Made by a program: the position numbers and the translations under genes. Of a stretch of DNA of 64,000 nt, positions 54,963 through 63,385 are shown piece after piece. The stretch covers positions 62,001 to 126,000 of the forward strand of contig JAEZKP010000025.1 of assembly GCA_023436145.1 (NCBI GenBank), read 5' to 3'. Positions within the stretch are counted from its first letter, which is position 1, and every line of letters begins with the position of its first letter. The notes under the pieces were generated by a model that made no database searches, was not told the DNA's origin, and was given only the letters and a program-made list of their open reading frames with translations. This DNA comes from Fibrobacterota bacterium. GTDB taxonomy: Bacteria; Fibrobacterota; Chitinivibrionia; Chitinivibrionales; Chitinispirillaceae.

Positions 54963-55781
54963 TTAAAGAAAAGACCTGTGGTTAGTGTTTTGGTTTATAA
55001 ACCAGTCGATTAGTCTTCGGGAGATGCTCAGGCTTCTGGGAATTTTCTCGGGCATCTCTTTAACGCTGAACCAACCGGCTTCCTCGATCTCTTTACCGTC
55101 AACTCTTATCTCTCCACTGTGGTACTCTGCAGTATAAGCCACCATCAGTGCATGGGAAAATACCCATGGTTGGCTGGCAAAATAACGGATGTTTGTGACC
55201 TCAATATCTACCTCTTCCTTTATTTCACGTGCAACTGCGTTTTCCAGGTTTTCTCCTGTTTCCACATACCCGGCTAAAACACTGAAGATCTCTGAATCGG
55301 GGTGTCGGGCAAGGAGGATTTTGTTTTCTTTGGTAACTGCTGTTATTACTGCAGGCGAGATTCTGGGATAATTCTGCAGACCGCAGCAGGGGCATATCTT
55401 TGAAAAATCGATTCCGCTTCGATTCATAGCCGTGCCACACTGTCCACAATATTGATGAGTCTTGTCCCAGTTTATTATCTCAAAAGCTCTGCAAGCAATA
55501 TCAAATGTATCCTTATCCAGTTTTTGGTATAAAGAGCGCAACTCCTGGGTATGATACCCGGAAAAAAAGGCATCTGAAGTAAGAGTTGCGGTAAAATAGT
55601 GAACTGTGCCGAAAGCACCCAGATAGTTAACAAAAGAAACTTTGAAATCTGCAATTTGCGAATTGCTGAGAACAGGTAAAGAGGTGTTATCTTTGGAAAC
55701 TAACAGGTCATTGTCTTTGAATAAAAACCAGACTGCCTGGTTAATATGCACGGGGGGAACTGCAGAAAAATTAAGATTCAT
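54963..55781 (-). CDS. nudC: NADH pyrophosphatase (NudC-type Nudix hydrolase)
   Basis: The 272-residue enzyme hydrolyses NADH and similar dinucleotides, and NudC can remove NAD caps from RNA. A zinc ribbon has Cys112, 115, 130 and 133 (YCGQCGTAMN, CPCCGLQNYPR). The Nudix box runs from GYVETGENLENAV to REIKEEVDI (171-193), and the NudC-specific SQPW motif is at 203-206. Length and order match the family. It lies 50 bases after the methyltransferase gene. Confidence 0.93.
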   Translation of the reverse strand: MNLNFSAVPPVHINQAVWFLFKDNDLLVSKDNTSLPVLSNSQIADFKVSFVNYLGAFGTVHYFTATLTSDAFFSGYHTQELRSLYQKLDKDTFDIACRAFEIINWDKTHQYCGQCGTAMNRSGIDFSKICPCCGLQNYPRISPAVITAVTKENKILLARHPDSEIFSVLAGYVETGENLENAVAREIKEEVDIEVTNIRYFASQPWVFSHALMVAYTAEYHSGEIRVDGKEIEEAGWFSVKEMPEKIPRSLSISRRLIDWFINQNTNHRSFL

Positions 55782-55831
55782 GTAAACCCTGTTAAAAGAA
55801 ATTAAAATCAGGACAGGAAAAAAACAAATGA

Positions 55832-56563
55832 TCAGACAGCGCGTTTTTTTGCGCTAAATTGAGTTACACATCCCGGAAACAGCTGATAGTTAGCGATTTT
55901 TTGAAAACCAGCAGACTTCAGCTGTGAAAAGAGCACATCCTGCTCCGGAAGTTGGTTAATCAGGGTGGCTATTTTCTGGTAAGCTTCTTTGGCTCCTGAG
56001 ATTAATCTACCTGTTCCTGGTACAATGAAATTAATATAAAAAGTGTACGGATTGAATGTGGTAAAAGTTTTGGGTTTATTGAATTCGGTGATAATGAGAG
56101 GACAATCCTGTTTTAAAACCCGTGCGGCCTCGCTCAAGACTTGGCCTGTGTTTGATGAAAAACATAAGCCAAAACTAAGAAAAACAGCATCGAAAAAGGA
56201 ATTTTCAAATTTTAAGGAGTGCATATCACCTTGCAATAAGAAAATCGGATTCCGGTGTTTAAGTCTGGCGACTTTTTTATCTGCAATCTGCAACATCTTC
56301 TCAGAATTATCGATACCTGTAACCGAGGTTAGGGGTATATTGGTTGAGTAAAGTGAAATGATCTGCTCTGCTGTTCCACAAGCCAGGTCAAGGACCCGTA
56401 ATGGCCCCCGGTTCAACAGAAGCTCTGTAGCAGAGTGTCTCCAGTATTTTATCCATCCCAGAGTGCTAATCCAGCTCACCAGATCATACCACACACCTAT
56501 CCGGTTAAAGATATTCTGGATTTCGATGGTTTGTTTATGCGTTTTTATAAGTTGTGGTTGCAT
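55832..56563 (-). CDS. SAM-dependent methyltransferase of the UbiE/MenG type
   Basis: The 243-residue protein has the class I SAM site VLDLACGTAEQ and motifs DAVFLSFGLCF and LKQDCPLIITEFNKP. The N-terminal part (NIFNRIGVWYDLVSWISTLG) and YEKIATLI-like YQKIATLINQLPEQ near the end match the menaquinone/ubiquinone methyltransferase family. It could finish menaquinone synthesis or methylate another lipid-soluble compound. No other menaquinone genes are nearby, so I leave the symbol blank. It is first of the five-gene operon. Confidence 0.8.
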   Translation of the reverse strand: MQPQLIKTHKQTIEIQNIFNRIGVWYDLVSWISTLGWIKYWRHSATELLLNRGPLRVLDLACGTAEQIISLYSTNIPLTSVTGIDNSEKMLQIADKKVARLKHRNPIFLLQGDMHSLKFENSFFDAVFLSFGLCFSSNTGQVLSEAARVLKQDCPLIITEFNKPKTFTTFNPYTFYINFIVPGTGRLISGAKEAYQKIATLINQLPEQDVLFSQLKSAGFQKIANYQLFPGCVTQFSAKKRAV

Positions 56564-56775
56564 CGGTTTTTCAATAATAAACTATGATATTCTGCTGAAA
56601 ATTAACCTCAATGAAATGAGAGCAAAATCCGGAGCAATTTATCAGAACTACTTAAAATGTGATTTATTCTTTTAAAAAAAATGAATATATTGAGTATGTT
56701 TTGAACTTTTGTACAAACCTGTATGAGCTGTCATGTATTAAATTAATACTTAACTTTGCATCACAGGATAAAAAA

Positions 56776-59391
56776 ATGAGTGAATCGGATCCACAGAAAC
56801 CAGAACCAGCACCACAAAAGCAACTCATTGAAATTAAATCTGATAGTACTCAAACACCATCTGATGAGCTGAAAAATTTAAGCGATTTTCAAACCTGCTA
56901 TCAATCCATCTTTGAAAATACCGGTACAGCAATTGTCATACTGGATCGGGACACTTCGATTCTTCATTTCAACCAAAAAGTTTCAAAAATAACCGGTTAC
57001 TCCAGAGAGAAGATAGCTGAAAGAAAAAGATGGACAGAATTTGTTTCAGTGGAAGACGTGGAGAGATTCTTAAAGATTTTTAACCAATGCTACACTGATT
57101 CATCCAGTGTACCTACAGAATTTCAGTTCCGTATTAAAGGTGCGAATGGCAATATCCTGGAAATGATGGCGCATGGGACGTTGATTCCTGATTCAACCAG
57201 AACTCTAATCTCATTCTATGATATCAGTAACTTTAAGCAGGTACTTAGTGCACTGCGGGAAAGTGAACGTAAATATCGTGATCTTTATGAAAATGCCAAC
57301 GATATCCTCTTTACTGTAGATTTAAACGACCGCATAACTTCTGCCAACGACCGGGCACTGAAAATTTATGGTTATGAACGAAGTGAAATTGATGGATTTG
57401 AATACCACGATATTGTTGATCCGTCATGTATCCCTCTTCTGGAAAAACATAAGCAGGATAAGCTTTCGCTCCGTTCAAAATCATCCACATATGAGGTTCT
57501 CACTTACACTCGCTATAATGTGCCGGTTTGGCTGGAATTAAGCACAAGGTTAATCTATGATAAAAACAGAATCGTTGGTATACAGGGGATTGGACGTGAT
57601 ATCACCGAGAGAAAGCGCAGTGATGAGGAATTGCGTGAGAGTCAGCGAAGGTTTAAGGAAACTGCAGACCTGCTTCCTGGTATTATCTGCGAAATGGACA
57701 CAAATCTGTATTTGACATATGTAAATGAAATAGGGTTAAGGCTGTTTGGCTATACAAAAGCGGAGTTTGAGAAAGGGGTTTGTGTCAGGGATCTGGTACC
57801 AATGGAATACCGGGAAAAATTCGACAACACCACAGTCCTCATATTTAAAGGGGAACCAAGCCTGCCTTCGGTTTATGCACTTTACAAAAAAGATAAGACT
57901 CTCATTTATGTTCTCCTTAGTTCTGCAGGTATTTTTAAAAACGGAGTAATTACCGGAATCCGGACCTGCTTTTTTGACATCTCAGACCGGGTTCTGGCGG
58001 AGAGAAAACTTCGCCTGAGTGAAGAAAGATTCAGAACTATCTACTCCGAATCGCCTATCGGTATAGCACTATTCAGCCCTGATGGTTTTCTGATCGATAT
58101 GAACCAGTCGTTTCGAAAACTGTTTAACATTACAGAAGATCAGAGTCCCAATTCAGACCTTTTCAAGCTTTTTGATTTTGATGAGGCCAGGCTTAAAAAA
58201 CTGGCTAACTTTGAGACAATTAATACAGAGACAGAATTCTGTGGCAGTGATGATTCAGAACGGCTGTTTTTGGATTGGTACATAACTCCAGTGGGTTCAC
58301 CCGAGACTGCTCTTTCAGTTTATCTGGTGCAGGTTCAGGATATTACCGAAAGGAAAAAAGCTCAGGAAGCCAGACTAAAAGAGGAACGTGAAGCTACTGC
58401 ACGGGCTGAGGCTTTGGTTGCCGGACTCAAACGTGAGCTTTGTGAAAAAGCCAGTTTTCACAATATGGTCAGCCGCAGTTCCCAGATGATGCAGATTTTT
58501 AACTCCATCCCTGAAATCGCGCAAACATCAGTAACTGTTTTGGTCTTTGGCAACAGTGGAACAGGCAAGGAGCTTGTAGCAAGATCACTTCATGAGTTAA
58601 GCAATCGAAAAGACAAGCCTTTTGTTGCCATTAACTGCAGCGCCCTGCCGGACTCATTACTGGAATCCGAACTGTTTGGGTATAAGGCGGGTGCTTTTAC
58701 AGATGCTAAGAGGGATAAGCCGGGAAAATTTGCGCTGGCCGAGGGTGGGACTATATTTCTGGATGAAATAGGGGATATCTCTGCAGCTATGCAGGTTAAA
58801 CTGCTCCGTGTACTGCAGGAGAAAGTCTACGAACCTCTCGGGGCAACCCGCCCCTGTTCTGCAGATGTAAGAATTATCGCTGCAACCAATAAATCTCTAT
58901 CCCAAATGGTCCACTCAGGAGAGTTCAGAGAAGATCTTTACTATCGAATAAATGTCATCACTATAAAGTTGCCACCGCTTATCGAACGTCGATGTGATAT
59001 CCCCCTGCTGGCAGAATATTTCATCCAACGCTTCAATGACCGTTATGGTAAAGCAATAACCGGTATTGATCAACAAACCATGGAGGTTTTGTTATCTTAT
59101 GATTTTCCGGGTAACATCCGCGAACTGGAAAACATCATAGAGCACGCATTTATTTTCTGTAAAAACAACACTATTACTCTGGAGCATCTGCCGGACTCCA
59201 TAAAAAATAAAGCATCCTCTGGAAATGATTCAAAAGCACTCTCCGGTATTCGCAGTTTTGCAGAACTGGAACGGATGTATCTAAAAACCATCCTGGACGA
59301 TAGTGGCGGTTGTAAAGTCAAAGCTGCTGAAAAACTGGGAATTCATAAAACAACGTTGTTTAGAAAATTAAAACAGCTTGGCATCCAGTGA
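56776..59391 (+). CDS. Sigma-54-dependent transcriptional activator with four PAS domains
   Basis: I start at ATG 56776 (MSESDPQKPEP, AGGA upstream); 39 AT-rich codons before it look untranslated. The 871-residue protein carries four PAS domains at roughly 35-155, 160-280, 290-410 and 415-530, several ending in DITER(R)K, then a coiled coil. The AAA+ domain has Walker A GNSGTGKE (592-599), ESELFGYKAGAF, the sigma-54 contact loop as GAFTDA (639-644) instead of the usual GAFTGA, and Walker B GGTIFLDEIGD. A Fis-type helix-turn-helix ends it (KAAEKLGIHKTTLFRKLKQ). It activates sigma-54 promoters on a cytoplasmic signal. It precedes the mltG operon in the same direction. Confidence 0.92.
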   Translation: MSESDPQKPEPAPQKQLIEIKSDSTQTPSDELKNLSDFQTCYQSIFENTGTAIVILDRDTSILHFNQKVSKITGYSREKIAERKRWTEFVSVEDVERFLKIFNQCYTDSSSVPTEFQFRIKGANGNILEMMAHGTLIPDSTRTLISFYDISNFKQVLSALRESERKYRDLYENANDILFTVDLNDRITSANDRALKIYGYERSEIDGFEYHDIVDPSCIPLLEKHKQDKLSLRSKSSTYEVLTYTRYNVPVWLELSTRLIYDKNRIVGIQGIGRDITERKRSDEELRESQRRFKETADLLPGIICEMDTNLYLTYVNEIGLRLFGYTKAEFEKGVCVRDLVPMEYREKFDNTTVLIFKGEPSLPSVYALYKKDKTLIYVLLSSAGIFKNGVITGIRTCFFDISDRVLAERKLRLSEERFRTIYSESPIGIALFSPDGFLIDMNQSFRKLFNITEDQSPNSDLFKLFDFDEARLKKLANFETINTETEFCGSDDSERLFLDWYITPVGSPETALSVYLVQVQDITERKKAQEARLKEEREATARAEALVAGLKRELCEKASFHNMVSRSSQMMQIFNSIPEIAQTSVTVLVFGNSGTGKELVARSLHELSNRKDKPFVAINCSALPDSLLESELFGYKAGAFTDAKRDKPGKFALAEGGTIFLDEIGDISAAMQVKLLRVLQEKVYEPLGATRPCSADVRIIAATNKSLSQMVHSGEFREDLYYRINVITIKLPPLIERRCDIPLLAEYFIQRFNDRYGKAITGIDQQTMEVLLSYDFPGNIRELENIIEHAFIFCKNNTITLEHLPDSIKNKASSGNDSKALSGIRSFAELERMYLKTILDDSGGCKVKAAEKLGIHKTTLFRKLKQLGIQ

Positions 59392-59578
59392 TGAGCATCG
59401 AAATTTATATCTTCTGCAATGCAGGAATTATTTTCCTTGAACTTTATAGTATAATTATATCATGATTCACTCTATATGGAGGCATCTTTCGAGAATCTGG
59501 CTATCAGGTACTATTTTCTGCCTCTTCATTTTAGGGTATATTTTATATGGAATTTTTTTTGTGGTTCGATTAACTAAG

Positions 59579-60601
59579 ATGAAAAAACGAATAACTCTGA
59601 TTTCTGCATCTCTGCTTTTAACTTTATCTACGGCCTTTTTTTATTATCTGTTTCTACCTCTGGGTGATGGAAGTCAAAGAGTAGAAATTATAATTCCCAG
59701 GGGGGCATCAGCTGCTGCTATGGCAGATTCCCTGAAAAATCATAAGATTATCACCTCCACTACAGCACTGCGCTTATGGATGAAGTTCAGGGGAACAGAG
59801 CGTAAAATTCAGGCGGGAAAAATAACCTGCAATGTGGGTGATGGAGCATTCAGAGCATCCGATAGTCTGCTGTGTGCCAAACCCATCGAGGTTGTGTTCA
59901 CCATTAACGAAGGACTCACTATCGAGCAGACTGCATTACGGGTTTCTCAAGTAATGCATATCGATACCGCCGAGTTCTACCGTTTGTGTTATGACACTGG
60001 CTTCATTAAAGAATTGGGTATCTCAGCCTCCTCTCTGGAAGGATATCTTTTTCCTGATACCTACCGATTCCCCAAGGATGCCGGGATAAAAGAGATAATC
60101 CGCAAAATGGTACTATGCTTCGAAAATGTGTATAATTCTTTGCAGGCAGATACCTCTGTTATCTCCAGATATAACAAACATCAGATTGTAACTATCGCTT
60201 CAATAGTGGAAAAAGAGGCTACTGTGGCATGGGAACGTGCCAGAATCGCCGGAGTATTTCATAACCGTTTGAAACTGGGCTATCCACTTGGCGCTGACCC
60301 CACCGTGCGATATGCTCTGCGTAAATTTAATGGCCCATTGAAAGTTTCTGAGCTTAATTCATCTTCGCCTTATAATACCAGAAGGTTCACAGGTCTTCCG
60401 CCAGGCCCGATCTGTTCTCCAGGAAAGGCAGCTCTGCAAGCCGCTATCGCACCTGCGCAAACAAAAGATCTTTACTTTGTCGCCAAATGGGATGGCTCCG
60501 GTGAACATGACTTCTCCAGGACAAATGAGGAACATACAAAGAAAAAGTTGTTAATCCGCCGTCAAAATGAGCTTAGAAAAAAAGGATCTGGTTTGCCGTG
60601 A
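59579..60601 (+). CDS. mltG: Endolytic murein transglycosylase
   Basis: The enzyme cuts nascent glycan strands at the inner membrane and sets peptidoglycan chain length. I place the start at ATG 59579, which gives one N-terminal membrane anchor (ITLISASLLLTLSTAFFYYL) and 340 residues, the normal length; an earlier ATG at 59462 would add a second helix. Family blocks are a LysM-like region (VEIIIPRGASAAAMADSLKN), EGYLFPDTYRF, IVTIASIVEKEA with the catalytic Glu, GVFHNRLKLGYPLGADPTVR and SSPYNTRRFTGLPPGPICSP. It is the first gene of a unit with overlaps. Confidence 0.93.
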   Translation: MKKRITLISASLLLTLSTAFFYYLFLPLGDGSQRVEIIIPRGASAAAMADSLKNHKIITSTTALRLWMKFRGTERKIQAGKITCNVGDGAFRASDSLLCAKPIEVVFTINEGLTIEQTALRVSQVMHIDTAEFYRLCYDTGFIKELGISASSLEGYLFPDTYRFPKDAGIKEIIRKMVLCFENVYNSLQADTSVISRYNKHQIVTIASIVEKEATVAWERARIAGVFHNRLKLGYPLGADPTVRYALRKFNGPLKVSELNSSSPYNTRRFTGLPPGPICSPGKAALQAAIAPAQTKDLYFVAKWDGSGEHDFSRTNEEHTKKKLLIRRQNELRKKGSGLP

Positions 60602-61437
60602 CAATTTTCCATCTATCTGCCTCTTCTTTGCGCTTTTTCGGTCTTGTGGCGATATTATCTTTCAGCCTCCTTTACTCTGAAGAAATGATTCAGCCAAGGC
60701 GTCTGGTTGATGCTCCAACCGCAGGGGTTTTAAATAGAGGATGTTTTGATTTCGAATGCCGCATCTATCCGGGAAGTGAAAACACCAGAGGGGCTGGAGT
60801 AAATCTGGGGATCAATGTGGGGGTGACAAATCGTCTGATGATTGGCTTGAGTTATGGCGGTGAAGGAATTGTGGGAAGGGGAAAGGATGTAAATTTTGAC
60901 AGGTATCCCGGTTTTCTTGTTAAATACAGAATTTTTGAGGAAGCAATACACTTCCCGGGAGTAGCTCTGGGCTATGATCACCAGGGACATGGTGGTAGTG
61001 CTGATACTTCTGAATTCGAATATACAGGCAACATCTACAAATCTCCAGGGTTCTTTCTTGCATTAAGCAAAAATTATCTTTTGTTCACAAAGATCCAGTT
61101 CGGAATCCATGGGGCTTTAACCTATTCCATGGAGGATTTCAGGAGTGTAAGCTGGCCCAATTTCCTGACAGGTATCGATTTTGGAGTAAATGAGGAACTG
61201 GCTCTGGTTGTCGAGTATGATTTTGGATTCAATATTAAAGATAAACGCTCCTCTGGTCATTCAGTCTATGCCAGCCCGTCAGAAGGCTACCTTAATCTTG
61301 GTTTGCGTTGGGCATTCTCAGAAAATTTCTATATCGAATTTGATGCAAGAGACGTACTTGAGAATAGGAAACGCAAAGATGGCAGTACAGTGAGCTGGGG
61401 AAGAGAGTTGAAACTGGTTTATGTATCTCATTTTTAA
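60598..61437 (+). CDS. Exported outer-membrane protein, YjbH-like
   Basis: The start is GTG 60598, overlapping the mltG stop (GTGA), and a signal peptide follows (RFFGLVAILSFSLLYS). The 279-residue protein resembles YjbH-type or related barrel lipoprotein-like proteins: MIQPRRLVDAPTAGVLNRG, VTNRLMIGLSYGGEGIVGRG and YPGFLVKYRIFEEAIHFPGV. Residues alternate as in beta strands and it ends in an aromatic (YVSHF). YjbH takes part in exopolysaccharide export in enterobacteria. Here the setting suggests an envelope role, but the function is not known. Confidence 0.75.
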   Translation: MTIFHLSASSLRFFGLVAILSFSLLYSEEMIQPRRLVDAPTAGVLNRGCFDFECRIYPGSENTRGAGVNLGINVGVTNRLMIGLSYGGEGIVGRGKDVNFDRYPGFLVKYRIFEEAIHFPGVALGYDHQGHGGSADTSEFEYTGNIYKSPGFFLALSKNYLLFTKIQFGIHGALTYSMEDFRSVSWPNFLTGIDFGVNEELALVVEYDFGFNIKDKRSSGHSVYASPSEGYLNLGLRWAFSENFYIEFDARDVLENRKRKDGSTVSWGRELKLVYVSHF

Positions 61438-61453
61438 AGGAAACGGATTCGTT

Positions 61454-61912
61454 ATGAAATGCCTGTTATTGAATCTTTCTGTTCTGCTAATTTCAGGGCT
61501 GTTTATTAACTTGCAGGCTCAGCCTCTGAGTGCGGGAACTGGAAATCAGTCTGTGGTCGATTCATCTCAGCTGATTGCAGATCAGATTATTAAATCGAAA
61601 GTGCCGGTGCTTGTGGATTTCTGGGCTCCCTGGTGTGCCCCATGCCGTATGCTCAATCCGATTATTAAGGATCTGGAGAAGGAATTCGCAGGTAAGGTTC
61701 TGTTTATGAAAGTGAATGTGGATATCCACAGAAGTATTGCAGCTTATTTTGGTGTAAACTCGATCCCTGCAGTATTCATTGTGAATAATAAAATAGTGGT
61801 AGAATCTATCCCTGGTTTACAGCCAAAAGAAGTGTATGCTGATGCGCTCAAAGAGATATTGTCTGGCCCGGTTTTAACTGAACCTTCTCCTATGCAAAAA
61901 AACGATAAATGA
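61454..61912 (+). CDS. Exported thioredoxin
   Basis: I choose ATG 61454, after AAAGGAAACGG, giving a signal peptide (KCLLLNLSVLLISGLFINLQ). The mature protein is a full thioredoxin fold: VLVDFWAPWCAPCRMLNPII with the WCAPC active site, VLFMKVNVDIHRSIAAYFGV, and SIPAVFIVNNKIV with the cis-proline. A normal cytoplasmic thioredoxin has no signal, so this one acts in the periplasm, perhaps in disulfide reduction or cytochrome maturation. The cysteine-bearing secreted proteins of this genome are possible clients. Its stop overlaps the U32 gene by 4 bases. Confidence 0.9.
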   Translation: MKCLLLNLSVLLISGLFINLQAQPLSAGTGNQSVVDSSQLIADQIIKSKVPVLVDFWAPWCAPCRMLNPIIKDLEKEFAGKVLFMKVNVDIHRSIAAYFGVNSIPAVFIVNNKIVVESIPGLQPKEVYADALKEILSGPVLTEPSPMQKNDK

Positions 61913-63153
61913 TAGCTCCGGAACTTCTTGCGCCTGCCGGTAGTTTCGCCATAGCGGAAGCGGCTTTTGATCGTGGTGCCGATGCTGTTTACATTGGGGT
62001 CGGGCAACTCAATCTGCGGGCTCATTCTCCTAATTTTGCAGTCGGGGACCTTCCGGAACTTCTGGAGCATGCTGCAAAACGTGGAAAAAAAGTTTATATA
62101 GCCCTCAACATTATGCCTGATGAGGGGCGTCTGGATGAGGTTAATGACACACTGTGCAAGATAAGTTCACTTGATATTCTGCCTGATGCATTTATTATAA
62201 GTGATCCCGGTGTTTTATTACTATGTAAAAAGATTGTTCCACAGGTCGCTTTGCATTTAAGCACTCAGACCGGTTCATTCAACTCTCTTTCTCTTAAATT
62301 CTGGAAAGATCAGGGCATAAGCAGGGTCGTCTTGCCGCGTGAATTCACATTAACCCAGATTGCTCATCTTAACAGCTTATCTGAAATTGAAACCGAAATA
62401 TTTATCCATGGGGCAATGTGTGTTTCCATTTCCGGTCGCTGTCTTCTAGGGGCATATTTAAACGGGCGACACCCTAATCTGGGTGATTGTCCTCAACCGT
62501 GCAGATTCCAGTACCGTATCTCATCGGTGCAATCTCCTTCCCAGCCTGATTGCAGTTTTGATGTTGAGGAAAACCAGAATGGAGTCTACCTGCTAAACTC
62601 AAAAGATCTCTGCACCATCTCTATTTTACCTCAGATTTTGGCTTGCGGTGTGCATTCTCTGAAAATCGAGGGACGTAACAAAAGCATTCATTACGTAGCA
62701 TCAGTGGTTAAGACATACCGGGAAGCTTTGGATGAGTGTCTGAAAGATCCGCAAAAATTTGTAGTCCGCAAAGAGTGGATTGATGAGCTGGAAACTATTG
62801 AACACCGCCCATATACCACCGCTTTTTATACCCAGGAAGCTGTAATGCAGGAGGTTTATTCTTCAAAAGCGGCTTCCAATTCACGAGTCTTAGGCATAGT
62901 CAAAGGTATACTGGAGGGTGGGATACCGGTTATTGATGTGAAAAACAGCTTCGGTGTAACTGATGTGTTGGAGGTACTTCCGGTAAAACGATTCTCATTT
63001 CCTTTCGACATCTCATTTTCCCACTTTACAGATTTATCTGGAAATCCGGTGCAGAAAATTCCCTCAAACCGTCTTTTATGTGCACATGGAGCCTCGGTGA
63101 AGCTTAACCCTGGAGATATGCTCAGAATGCCTGTAAAAAGAGTCAGTGAATGA
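61909..63153 (+). CDS. Peptidase U32 family protein (TrhP/RlhA-like RNA hydroxylation)
   Basis: The 414-residue protein starts PELLAPAGSFAIAEAAFDRG, ADAVYIGVGQLNLRAHS, and has the U32 signature EIFIHGAMCVSISGRCLLGA with YLNGRHPNLGDCPQPCRFQY, a four-cysteine site likely to hold a 4Fe-4S cluster. KSLKIEGR-type HSLKIEGRNKSIHYVASVVK follows. Characterised relatives TrhP and RlhA make 5-hydroxyuridine in tRNA and 5-hydroxycytidine in rRNA; earlier peptidase claims are weak. It is the last gene of the mltG unit, coupled to the thioredoxin by ATGA. Confidence 0.9.
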   Translation: MIAPELLAPAGSFAIAEAAFDRGADAVYIGVGQLNLRAHSPNFAVGDLPELLEHAAKRGKKVYIALNIMPDEGRLDEVNDTLCKISSLDILPDAFIISDPGVLLLCKKIVPQVALHLSTQTGSFNSLSLKFWKDQGISRVVLPREFTLTQIAHLNSLSEIETEIFIHGAMCVSISGRCLLGAYLNGRHPNLGDCPQPCRFQYRISSVQSPSQPDCSFDVEENQNGVYLLNSKDLCTISILPQILACGVHSLKIEGRNKSIHYVASVVKTYREALDECLKDPQKFVVRKEWIDELETIEHRPYTTAFYTQEAVMQEVYSSKAASNSRVLGIVKGILEGGIPVIDVKNSFGVTDVLEVLPVKRFSFPFDISFSHFTDLSGNPVQKIPSNRLLCAHGASVKLNPGDMLRMPVKRVSE

Positions 63154-63385
63154 CATCCTATATCTGATTTCTTGTTGTTTTTTCTTCAGTTTTAACAAAC
63201 AAAACCAAAGAAAAATAAGTATCCGGGTAAACAGTTTTATTTCCTCCGCTTTGCTTTTTTTAAAAGTATATCTATTCTTAATCCAATCCGCTGGTTACAA
63301 CAGTGTCCAAAAGCCGGCATACTGATTGCAGGCATTAGTGATTACCCCTGTTACTTAATCCTAAATAAGGAACATAGGTTAACAA

